6,715 nt of DNA from Actinomycetota bacterium (GCA_003140115.1 PLIQ01000228.1:1-6715); one strand, 5' to 3'. Shown: positions 1 through 5,789, counted from the stretch's first letter. Program-made: numbers and translations. Notes: generated from the sequence alone by a model not told the origin.

Positions 1-420
1 GGGACGCTGGGCAGTCGGCATGGTGATATACACGACCGGGACGGCCTCGATCATCTGCGGATTTCGTGCCCGGTAGGCTCGTTCGACGGTCCGGCCAAGC
101 GCCCGGATGGCAGTGCTTTTCCCGACGCCGGGCACGCCGCTGAGGATCATCCCGCAGGGCGTGCCGAGCTGCTGCCCGCGGTTGAGCCGCATGAAGAGCA
201 GGCCCTTGGTCACGGTGCGGTCTAGGATCGGGGTCTTCAGCGCAGGCAGCGCAGCGTGGTAGTCGCTACGCTCGTCGTCGTACGTCAGCCGCTCCACAGG
301 GGTAAGGCGGCCAAGCACCGCTTCGGTGACCAAGCTCACCGGCTCGGGGTGGTACCCCACGAACGCACGCCAGCTCTCCAGCGTGGTGACCACGTTGGAC
401 GTGAAGTTCCCCATCTTCAC
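1..420 (-). CDS. tnsC: TnsC/TniB-like AAA+ transposition regulator, N-terminal part (runs off left edge)
   Basis: Reading the minus strand from GTG at 420 gives 140 uninterrupted codons to the window edge, so the gene is 3'-truncated only by the window. The P-loop GVPGVGKST (residues about 95-103) is a clear Walker A motif that binds ATP; the strand after it (about 127-133, VPVVYIT) fits the next beta-strand of an AAA+ core. The first 60 or so residues form an N-terminal region like those of TnsC/TniB proteins. Known: TnsC uses ATP to polymerise on target DNA, receives the signal from TniQ/TnsD and activates the TnsA-TnsB transposase. The GTG overlaps the tnsB stop by 4 bp (GTGA), implying coupled translation; an ATG two codons on (414) is an alternative start. 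Walker B and the sensor residues lie outside the window. The family call rests on the P-loop plus position directly after tnsB. Confidence 0.86.
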   Translation of the reverse strand, partial: MKMGNFTSNVVTTLESWRAFVGYHPEPVSLVTEAVLGRLTPVERLTYDDERSDYHAALPALKTPILDRTVTKGLLFMRLNRGQQLGTPCGMILSGVPGVGKSTAIRALGRTVERAYRARNPQMIEAVPVVYITMPTAQRP

Positions 421-2471
421 AGACGCCACGGCACGTCTTCGGGGTTGAACACGGCATACGCGCCGTGGTCCACAGGCTGGCTAGGCTCCGGCTGCTCATC
501 CCGTTCATCGTCCGGTGGCGGCGTTTCGGCAGGATCATCTGGCTCTTCAGCCTGCGGACGTACTGGCCGGTTGGCATCGACCGCGACTGCCTTGGCCTCT
601 TCCGGTGTCAAGTCTTGGCCATGGGCCCGGTTCAGGAGCTCAACGACATTCCTGGCGATGTCCGCCTCGGCCGGGCGCGGGCCCGACCGCTCGGTGGTCA
701 TCTGCCGGGCGTGCTCCCACAGGGCGAGGCCGAATGGCTGCCCGGCCAGGGACCGGTAGACCCACGGGACGACAATCCACTCGTCAGAGCGGTGGTCGCG
801 CAGCCATATGACGGTGATGTCGTAGGGATCGTAGTGGACCTCCCATTTCTTCCTATTCCCGCCGGGCAGGCCCGAGTCGAGCCGTCGGTAGGGGTTGATG
901 GCCTTGCAGTCATAGGTCCGGTTATCGATGGTTAGCCCGTAGTCGTTCACGGTCCGGAAGACGGCGGGCAGCAACTCGATGTAGTCATCGCCGGTCAAGG
1001 GGAGCGGCACATAGCCGCTGATGCCGACGCAGACAGCGAACATCTCGTTGGGGGAGAGGTCCCGGCCCTCGCCCCAGGTGTGACTGAGGCCTTCATGTGG
1101 GCGGTTCTGCCAGCACGCGATCACCCACTCGTCGAACAGTTCCTGCAACTGGGCGACCGTCCAGATTGCCGCCGCGTCGGCATCTGGCCCTCGGCGGGTG
1201 GTATCCCTGCCGGCGTACCCGGCCACGTGCTGGCAGAACAGTGTGTTGATCGATTCGAACGTCCGCTCCACCATGCTCTTGTCGCTGCCGGTGTACGGGC
1301 GCGCTGGCTGGAGCGAGATGCCCAGCGATACGCAAGCACGCCGAAACGTCTCCGACAGGTAGACCCGGCCTCGGTCGCAGTTGATCGTCTCAGGAATGAT
1401 GACGGGCTTGGCTGCGGCGTTGGCGAACCGCTCGTCGATGCTCAGCAGCCGTTCGTGCGGGATCACCGAGTGCGCGTGATGCAGGGACTCCGACCAGCCT
1501 GGCCGCATCGGTTCGGGTACGAGCGTCCGCGCGAGCACCGCCGCGGCGTCCACCGCCTTGGTCGTCGGGGCGATGATGCCTGCGAGGATGCTCCTGGTCG
1601 CCGCGTCGACGGCGATAGTGAGCTCCGCCCTGCGGATCACCCCGTCGGCGTACCGGCACATGATGTCGAGCTTGTTGGTGTCGATGGGGACGTCTTCTCC
1701 GGGCCGAAGGGCCGTCACAGGGGTGAACGGACGGTCGGGGCGGTTCACCGACGTCCGGCGGGACGCCTCGCTGATGAAGTTGCGGCGGCCGCGGTCCATG
1801 TAGACCATCAGCCGGTACAAGGTTCGCCTGCTAGGTACGGGGACAACGCCGGGACCGTGCTCGTCGTCAAGCCTGCGCTGGAGTTCGGTAAACATGACTG
1901 ACCGAGCTACTGTTGACCTGCCACGTGGCTCGGCCAGCATCCTCTCGATAGCCGAGATCACACGGGAGTCGGTGTCAGCACCAGGCGTGATCTCGCGCAG
2001 CTTGCGCCTGTCGGTGAGGCCGATTAGGCCTTCTTCGCGGTAGGCGCGCCGCAGCCGTTGTAGGTGGCGGCGTGTCATCGGGCGCCCCGCCGCTTCGAAT
2101 TCGGCGAGCTTCGCCTGTTCGCGCTCCTTGGTGTCGCGCAACGCAGGGTCATATGCCTCGCGTGGCAATCGCTCTGGGTGCCGTCCGGTCTCAAGCTCGA
2201 TGAGATGTCCCTCGAGCCAGCGGGTGCGTTCGTGCTCAGCCGCGCTGAGCCCAGCCAGGCGGCCGTCCTGGGGTACCCGCCTCGGCGGGATAGAGTCGAG
2301 CGCTTGGAAGCCGGGCGCAGTAAGCAGATAACCGAGCATGACAGCGGACAGTTCGCCATGCTGGTCTTGCAGTGTCACCGCAGAGCCGTTGAGCTGAATG
2401 ACCATGTACACGTCCTGACCGAGCGCGATTCGGTGCCCGGGCTTCAGCACTCGTCCTGGCTCCTCCGTCAC
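417..2471 (-). CDS. tnsB: TnsB-like DDE transposase (Mu/retroviral integrase fold)
   Basis: A 684-aa protein, close to the roughly 700 aa of E. coli TnsB. It would bind the repeated sites at the transposon ends, cut the 3' ends and join them to the target. Layout: N-terminal DNA-binding part, including a helix-turn-helix-like stretch around residues 130-160 (MTRRHLQRLRRAYREEG); integrase core about 250-460 with the DDE triad best placed at D264 (VPIDTNKLDI), D366 (INCDRGRVY) and E402 (KSMVERTFESI); a Mu-C-like beta-barrel about 480-600 (RTVNDYGLTIDNRTYD); an acidic, proline-rich linker about 640-670; and a short C-terminal peptide ending NPEDVPWRL. In Tn7-like systems that last segment hooks onto TnsC. 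It starts with GTG inside the tnsA stop (GTGA) and its own TGA overlaps the tnsC start, so the three genes are one translationally coupled operon. All triad residues are present, so the enzyme looks intact. A stand-alone IS or TniA transposase is less likely because a TnsA gene is fused into the same operon. Confidence 0.93.
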   Translation of the reverse strand: MTEEPGRVLKPGHRIALGQDVYMVIQLNGSAVTLQDQHGELSAVMLGYLLTAPGFQALDSIPPRRVPQDGRLAGLSAAEHERTRWLEGHLIELETGRHPERLPREAYDPALRDTKEREQAKLAEFEAAGRPMTRRHLQRLRRAYREEGLIGLTDRRKLREITPGADTDSRVISAIERMLAEPRGRSTVARSVMFTELQRRLDDEHGPGVVPVPSRRTLYRLMVYMDRGRRNFISEASRRTSVNRPDRPFTPVTALRPGEDVPIDTNKLDIMCRYADGVIRRAELTIAVDAATRSILAGIIAPTTKAVDAAAVLARTLVPEPMRPGWSESLHHAHSVIPHERLLSIDERFANAAAKPVIIPETINCDRGRVYLSETFRRACVSLGISLQPARPYTGSDKSMVERTFESINTLFCQHVAGYAGRDTTRRGPDADAAAIWTVAQLQELFDEWVIACWQNRPHEGLSHTWGEGRDLSPNEMFAVCVGISGYVPLPLTGDDYIELLPAVFRTVNDYGLTIDNRTYDCKAINPYRRLDSGLPGGNRKKWEVHYDPYDITVIWLRDHRSDEWIVVPWVYRSLAGQPFGLALWEHARQMTTERSGPRPAEADIARNVVELLNRAHGQDLTPEEAKAVAVDANRPVRPQAEEPDDPAETPPPDDERDEQPEPSQPVDHGAYAVFNPEDVPWRL

Positions 2472-3301
2472 GTCGGCTCCATAGGGTCGGTGCTAGCCGC
2501 GAGGACGGTACCGGTCCCGAGCGGCCTGGACAGGTCTCCTGTTAGTCGGCCAAGCCACAGCAAGTGGAAGAGCACTGGCAGGACTCGGATGGAGTCGCCT
2601 CCTTGCTTGGCGGCTTCGGCCAGCGGCTTCGGCTGAGCGAAAGCTGTGACTAGCAGTTCCTCAAGGCCTGGATCGGCAAACCTAGGGTGCCGGTACCCAG
2701 CCAGCCATCGTAGGTTGGCAGCCCAGACCGGATCAGGCTCGCCGACTAGGCGGAACTCCCAGCCAGCTACCTGGCAGGCAGCCGCCGTGACCGCGCACTT
2801 GTGCCTAAAATCGGCGTCGGTCTTGCTGACAGGTCGGCAGTCGGTGATAGCGCTGCCGCCGTCGAACATGCGACAGAACAGGTCGGGTATGTGTTTGACT
2901 TGCCGCTTCCCGGATGGCCAAGTCAGTGCGAACGGCCGTCCGGCAATACCGGTCACGCGGGCATCACGGTCTGCCTCGATGACGTGATGGCGTTCCAGCC
3001 AAGACTCATAAGCGACATGCGACCGCGTGGTGACCGACCACCACCAGCCAGGAAAATTGCGCTGTCCCCGGTAGGCAGGCGGCTCTCGGAACACCTGCGT
3101 GCGTCCGAAATCGATCGTGCCGGCCTCATGGAGGGCGATGGCGTGTCGACGACCGCGGTCATCGGTGTACACGAGCTGAATACCGTCGGGCAAATCGCAA
3201 GGGACTACCGGCGGATGGCGGTCGCGCTCGACGGTATAGACCTTTTTTGTTACCACACTTCCGATTGTCGCCCGATAAGTCGATAAAGTAGCGCGACACA
3301 C
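2468..3301 (-). CDS. tnsA: TnsA-like heteromeric transposase endonuclease subunit
   Basis: A 277-aa protein, near the 273 aa of E. coli TnsA, which cleaves the 5' ends of the transposon so that it moves by cut-and-paste. The restriction-endonuclease-like core is visible: YESWLERHHV (E99, E103), KHIPDLFCRMFDGG (D140) and AITDCRP (D154, R156). The last motif is usually D-x-K in the nuclease fold; here the lysine position is arginine. Downstream, AANLRWLAGYRHPR (about 194-207) resembles actinobacterial TnsA-like proteins as I recall them; the last 60 residues are helical and would contact TnsC by analogy. The GTG at 3301 has a weak AAGAAG five bases upstream; a GTG at 3256 (codon 16) is the alternative, but its GGAAG is only 1 nt away. 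The stop overlaps the tnsB start by 4 bp. The gene lies about 190 bp inside the proposed terminus, the standard Tn7 arrangement. Confidence 0.88.
   Translation of the reverse strand: MCRATLSTYRATIGSVVTKKVYTVERDRHPPVVPCDLPDGIQLVYTDDRGRRHAIALHEAGTIDFGRTQVFREPPAYRGQRNFPGWWWSVTTRSHVAYESWLERHHVIEADRDARVTGIAGRPFALTWPSGKRQVKHIPDLFCRMFDGGSAITDCRPVSKTDADFRHKCAVTAAACQVAGWEFRLVGEPDPVWAANLRWLAGYRHPRFADPGLEELLVTAFAQPKPLAEAAKQGGDSIRVLPVLFHLLWLGRLTGDLSRPLGTGTVLAASTDPMEPT
3266..3298. repeat. Inverted repeat TGTCGC...GCGACA over the tnsA start
   Basis: Six-base perfect arms (3266-3271 and 3293-3298) are separated by 21 nt that contain two near copies of CGATAA. The arms resemble the TGTCG half of the TnsB sites further right, and the stretch covers the first codons of tnsA. 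It may be an inner transposase-binding or operator site; no direct evidence shows function. Confidence 0.35.
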
Positions 3302-3306
3302 CGAGT

Positions 3307-3317
3307 CTTCTTAGAAG
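3307..3317. promoter_or_regulatory. Short dyad CTTCT-T-AGAAG just upstream of tnsA
   Basis: Five-base perfect arms flank one central base. On the minus strand the downstream arm is AGAAG and ends five bases before the GTG start, so the dyad overlaps the only Shine-Dalgarno-like sequence of tnsA. It could be an operator or a small hairpin that limits translation; it could also be chance, as it is short. No convincing -35/-10 pair was found for the operon in 3302-3490. Confidence 0.3.
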
Positions 3318-3415
3318 TTGTTTTCGAGCAACAGGTTGCCAAAATGAGGGTCACGCGTGAGTTCAAGGGAAGTCCGGATCTGCCGTCTCGCGCCGACCGC
3401 CTGGCAGCCGGCAGA

Positions 3416-3432
3416 CGACATGATGGCTGTCA
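3416..3432 (-). repeat. TnsB-type binding site, inner copy
   Basis: The minus strand reads TGACAGCCATCATGTCG. It differs at one base from the two outer copies. It lies 51 bp inside the outermost copy (start to start) and is followed outward by TCG and a half-site (3436-3444, CGACATGTG on the plus strand). Repeated sites of this size at a Tn7-like end are where TnsB binds. Confidence 0.75.
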
Positions 3433-3447
3433 CGACGACATGTGAAA

Positions 3448-3464
3448 CGACAGGATGGCTGTCA
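3448..3464 (-). repeat. TnsB-type binding site, middle copy
   Basis: The minus strand reads TGACAGCCATCCTGTCG, identical over 17 bp to the outer copy and separated from it by only 2 bp. The unit is itself an imperfect palindrome (GACAG-gatgg-CTGTC on the plus strand), so the transposase could in principle read either half. Confidence 0.78.
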
Positions 3465-3466
3465 AC

Positions 3467-3483
3467 CGACAGGATGGCTGTCA
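3467..3483 (-). repeat. TnsB-type binding site, outermost copy
   Basis: Identical to the middle copy over 17 bp. Only seven bases (CGGGACA, 3484-3490, on the plus strand) separate it from the proposed terminus, giving the inward order TGTCCCG then TGACAG. This terminal spacing is the main reason for placing the element's end at 3490. Confidence 0.78.
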
Positions 3484-3490
3484 CGGGACA

Positions 3491-3897
3491 AGTCATAGCT
3501 GTGGGACCGACACCCCGTGACCCCGTCCGCGCCGATAATGCACATTATGTAAAGTAAATCAGTGATCGCCTTGGATCGACGGCGGGGAAGCTCGCTGTTG
3601 TCCTGTTGTCCTCTGCCAGTCAACCTTGGCCACCTGCCATCATCCTGAGCCATCCGCGGGTTTCTGCCGTTGAGTTGAGCCAGTGAGGCTTCTCGGTGGA
3701 TGTCTCGCCTGCTTGCTAGTCGCCGATACCGGGGCCTCACTTTGCGCCGTCACACTTTGGCGCGGACATGGCGGAGCGCGCTCATGTTGCGGGATGCTGC
3801 AGGTGTTCGATATTCGTGTCACCGTTAACCTCACTACGAACAAACCGTCGCCTGACCGGCGCCAGTACGCCCGCCCTGGAACTGCTCCGGACATCGC
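3491..3897. other. Flanking DNA with no supportable gene
   Basis: About 400 bp between the transposon end and the dehydratase remnant. Possible reading frames here have odd composition (many Cys, Arg and Ser) and no recognisable motif. Visible details are an AT-rich dyad ATAATG-CA-CATTAT (3535-3548), a perfect 8-bp tandem duplication CTGTTGTC (3595-3610) and a direct repeat CACTTTG (3738-3744 and 3753-3759). If the element did insert at 3490, this is the target side and may once have carried the front of the dehydratase gene or its promoter. Confidence 0.6.
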
Positions 3898-4209
3898 GTT
3901 ACGCTGCCGGCGGTACCCGATACGATCGCTGACGGGCTACGGCACACCAGCCCCGCACGATTGCCGTGGGAGGTCAACAAGGTGCTCCTCGATGACGTAG
4001 TCGCAGTTACCGACGACGACATCGCCCAGGCCATGAGGTGGGCGTTCGACCACCTCAAGATCGTGGCCGAGCCCTCCGGCGCCGCCGCACTGGCCGCACT
4101 CGCGGGCACCGGCCTCCCGCCCGGTCCCGCTGGTGTCATCATCTACTACGTCGGCTTCCGGGCCATCACGGACGGGCTGCTCAATGCCCTGGATCATACG
4201 GTGGCCTGA
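3898..4209 (+). pseudogene. Threonine/serine dehydratase-type PLP enzyme, C-terminal remnant with altered tail
   Basis: The frame reads VTLPAVPDTIADGLR, then VNKVLLDDVVAVTDDDI, then LKIVAEPSGAAALAAL. These are hallmark C-terminal segments of the fold-type II PLP dehydratases (ilvA/tdcB-like), which deaminate threonine or serine. Only about 80 of the usual 320 or so residues are present: the PLP lysine and the glycine loop are absent, and the frame closes at an in-frame TGA at 3853. After GVII the expected glycine-rich SGGN-type ending is missing; instead about 20 unrelated residues run from YYVGF to the stop at 4207-4209. A TTG at 3961 could open a short product, but it could not be an active dehydratase. 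Whether the transposon removed the front is unproved, as 400 bp lie between. The tail may be the end of a different gene that formerly preceded the peptidase. Confidence 0.72.
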
Positions 4210-4210
4210 C

Positions 4211-4822
4211 GTGCCCGTCCGTCACCCCATCCCGTGGATCACCCAGTACGCCACGCCGTCCCTGATCGCAGCCATCGCCTACCAGGGACACCCGCCAGCA
4301 GATGACCCGAGATGGCGGGAAAGCGGCGCCCCGGACCTGGAAGCATACGGACGCTGGTGCACCCGCCTGTGCGGCATGGCCTGCCTGCAGATGGCACTGA
4401 TCGCTCGCGACGGCCATGCCCCCAGCCTGTTCGCCCTCCTCGATGGCTGCCTGGACTACGGCGGATACGTCGAAGAACCCGGAGGACGGGTTACCGGCCT
4501 GCTCTACCGGCAGTTCGCCGACTTCACCACAGAGCGGTGCCAACTTCACGCTGACGTCATCACAGACCTCGACCCCGCTCGGATTACTTGCGAACTTGAC
4601 CAGGGCAGGCTCGTCATGGCGTCGGTGCACAAGGAGATCCGCAGGCCCGAACATAATCCTCCCGCAACAGGCGGCCACCTCGTCCTTATCACCGGCCACG
4701 CCAACGAGCAGGTCACCTTCCACAACCCATCAGGCCACACCCCGCAGGCAGGTGTCGCCACCTTGCCGATGAGCACCTTCGACCGCTTCGCAGCCCGCCG
4801 CGGAATCGCGCTCCACCTCTAG
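4211..4822 (+). CDS. C39-like papain-fold cysteine peptidase family protein
   Basis: A 203-aa protein from the GTG at 4211. Visible catalytic pattern, numbered from that start: Q12 (WITQYATP) as oxyanion-hole glutamine, C54 in RLCGMACLQMAL, H156 in GGHLVLITGH and N172 in FHNPSGH. The order Gln, Cys-Gly, His, Asn/Asp is that of C39-like peptidases, which in other contexts trim double-glycine leader peptides. No signal peptide or membrane segment is seen, so it is probably cytoplasmic, and no ABC transporter or precursor peptide is next to it, so its substrate is unknown. Start choice: GGTGG (4200-4204) lies six bases before the GTG, and the GTG comes 1 nt after the preceding TGA, suggesting coupled translation. 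The frame is open back to 4133, but that part overlaps the remnant in another frame and does not look like protein. The family call is by motif; activity is not shown. Confidence 0.8.
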   Translation: MPVRHPIPWITQYATPSLIAAIAYQGHPPADDPRWRESGAPDLEAYGRWCTRLCGMACLQMALIARDGHAPSLFALLDGCLDYGGYVEEPGGRVTGLLYRQFADFTTERCQLHADVITDLDPARITCELDQGRLVMASVHKEIRRPEHNPPATGGHLVLITGHANEQVTFHNPSGHTPQAGVATLPMSTFDRFAARRGIALHL

Positions 4823-5210
4823 GGCTGCATCGCGTCTACGTTCGGCCTGGACGACGGCAGACAGCCTGAGGCGAGCGAGCTTTAGCGACGGCCCGGTCCG
4901 CGCAGGGACCTGCGGCGGGCTCGACCTGCGACGGCTCGCCTCCCGGACATAACGCCGGTACCCCGACCAGAACACCAGCGGCCCGGCACGCGACGGCCAG
5001 TCGCCGCGTACACATCGACCGCGAGCGGGCACGGCCATACGATGGCCACGGGCGACACCGCCTCGGATCCCTTCTCGCGGTCGGCGCTCCGGACCCCGAG
5101 GATGTGCCGCCAGCGGTTGTGACGACCGGCACCAGGTCGACCTGCTGCCCCGGGCCGACGGCACGGTGCGTTCGTCGCCGAGCAGCCAGAGAAGCGCCGT
5201 TCAGAAATAA
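4823..5210. other. Intergenic gap with strong secondary-structure potential
   Basis: Nearly 400 bp with no convincing gene on either strand. Long open frames on the minus strand here are arginine-rich shadows typical of high-GC DNA. The notable content is the nested inverted repeat at 4868-4942. No tRNA-like cloverleaf was recognised. Confidence 0.5.
4868..4942. repeat. Inverted repeat GAGGCGAGC...GCTCGCCTC with nested hairpins
   Basis: Perfect 9-bp arms (4868-4876 and 4934-4942) enclose 57 nt holding two more nested pairs: GCCCG/CGGGC (4891-4895, 4916-4920) and GGTCC/GGACC (4895-4899, 4906-4910). It starts 46 nt after the peptidase stop. It could act as a terminator-like or RNA-stabilising structure, but there is no U-tract and GC-rich DNA forms such pairs by chance fairly often. 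Confidence 0.4.
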
Positions 5211-5216
5211 GAGGAG
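5211..5216 (+). promoter_or_regulatory. Ribosome binding site GAGGAG
   Basis: GAGGAG, eight bases before the ATG at 5225, is a near-ideal Shine-Dalgarno sequence in an A-rich setting. It is the main support for the small downstream gene being real and for its start. Confidence 0.8.
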
Positions 5217-5224
5217 ATCAACAA

Positions 5225-5530
5225 ATGCCGGCGACGCTGAAGGTGACGCATAAGGCAATCGGAGCGGAGGTCCGTCGTGGCCCGTACGATGTCGTGGTCG
5301 ACGGTGAGCGGGCCGGGTCGGTCGAAATGAACCACACGATCGAGATACCAGTCGAGCCTGGACGTCACACCCTGCAAGTTCGCAATGGACGAAACTCGAG
5401 CAGCACTGAAACCTTCGATGCTGCCGACGAAGAGATCGTCGCCTTCCGGTGCACCGGAAAGAGGCTCTTGCCCATCTTCCTCGCATCCTTTGTCGTGCCC
5501 AGGCTGGCACTGAAACTAATTCGCGATTGA
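5225..5530 (+). CDS. Small PEGA-like hypothetical protein with hydrophobic C-terminus
   Basis: A 101-aa protein of unknown function with a good ribosome binding site. Residues about 20-53 (YDVVVDGERAGSV, then IEIPVEPGRHTLQVR) read like a PEGA-type beta-sandwich: a small domain named for a Pro-Glu-Gly-Ala motif, here VEPGRHTL. A second strand pair follows (about 60-76, ETFDAADEEIVAFRC). Residues 81-98 (LLPIFLASFVVPRLALKL) are hydrophobic and end in a basic stretch, so the protein may sit at the membrane through a short C-terminal anchor; at about 11 clearly apolar residues before R93 it is short for a full span. No signal peptide is seen. It stands alone, with gaps of 400 and 260 bp on either side. 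The domain name is a pattern judgement and gives no function. Confidence 0.78.
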   Translation: MPATLKVTHKAIGAEVRRGPYDVVVDGERAGSVEMNHTIEIPVEPGRHTLQVRNGRNSSSTETFDAADEEIVAFRCTGKRLLPIFLASFVVPRLALKLIRD

Positions 5531-5613
5531 GTCGGCATCGCCGTCGTGGCGCTCACCAGCATGTCGTTACCACCGCCGCCGGGGTGTCGCTCTCGGCCCG
5601 GGACAAAACGCTA

Positions 5614-5640
5614 GCCGCAAGGGGGCAGGCCTCCTGCGGC
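5614..5640. terminator. Possible factor-independent terminator hairpin
   Basis: Eleven paired positions with one mismatch and one G-T pair: GCCGCAAGGGG (5614-5624), loop GCAGG, CCTCCTGCGGC (5630-5640). It sits about 85 nt after the stop of the small PEGA-like gene. No T-run follows (the next bases are C-rich), which is common for actinobacterial hairpins but makes a terminator role uncertain. Confidence 0.4.
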
Positions 5641-5732
5641 CTCCCTCCCCCCGGTACGACCAGACCTGACCTGCGAATCACCAGCTCAGATGCGGTGCGC
5701 CTAGCTCGCGGGGAGCAGCACTGTCAGGCCAG

Positions 5733-5742
5733 TGACGCGTCA
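5733..5742. promoter_or_regulatory. Perfect 10-bp palindrome TGACGCGTCA upstream of the kinase gene
   Basis: A symmetrical site 48 bp before the GTG at 5790, followed by the AT-richer GGATAAAA (5743-5750). It could be an operator next to a promoter for the phosphotransferase gene. No matching -35 element was seen, so this is only a candidate. Confidence 0.3.
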
Positions 5743-5789
5743 GGATAAAACGCCTTGCGAGGGCGTGGACCGGCAGTGGAAACTTCCCG

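Larger units (their letters stand above)
1..3490 (-). mobile_element. Tn7-like transposon, tnsA-proximal end and core operon (incomplete)
   Basis: The segment carries tnsA, tnsB and the start of tnsC in the canonical Tn7 order, reading inward from an end with repeated TnsB-type sites. The proposed terminus is 3490, where the plus strand ends in CGGGACA, so the inward-reading strand begins TGTCCCG and the first TGACAG site follows at once. Known: Tn7-like elements end in TGT/ACA, duplicate 5 bp on insertion and place tnsA next to one end. Inferred: bases 3491-3495 (AGTCA) would be one copy of the target duplication. The other end, the target selector gene (tniQ/tnsD), cargo and any CRISPR-Cas genes are not in view, so the element's class (CRISPR-associated or classical) is undecided. 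Confidence 0.85.

Noticed and set aside
1080..1901. Long plus-strand open frame (273 codons) antisense to tnsB
   Set aside because: It is a GC-rich shadow of tnsB, arginine- and valine-rich, with no motif; the opposite strand carries the full DDE triad.
3294..3298. CGACA at 3294-3298 as the transposon terminus
   Set aside because: The array of TnsB-type sites lies to its right, so an end here would leave those sites outside the element; it would also cut into the first tnsA codons.
3416..3483. Short CRISPR array from the repeated 17-bp units
   Set aside because: Spacing is 2 to 15 bp with no unique spacers of 30 bp or more; the units fit transposase sites at an element end.
3508..3512. CGACA at 3508-3512 as an alternative terminus
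   Set aside because: It is 25 bp from the last full site without the seven-base spacing seen at 3490; kept only as a second choice.
3535..3548. Promoter at the AT-rich dyad ATAATG-CA-CATTAT
   Set aside because: GATAAT and CATTAT look like -10 boxes, but no -35 element lies at 16 to 18 bp on either strand and no intact gene follows.
3683..4000. Plus-strand 105-codon frame in the transposon flank
   Set aside because: The N-terminus is signal-peptide-like by chance, the rest is Cys/Arg-rich, and the frame overlaps the dehydratase remnant in a different phase.
4836..5510. Minus-strand open frame of 224 codons across the gap and the PEGA-like gene
   Set aside because: Its composition is dominated by Arg, Ser and Ala with no recognisable domain, and it overlaps a better supported plus-strand gene with a strong ribosome binding site.
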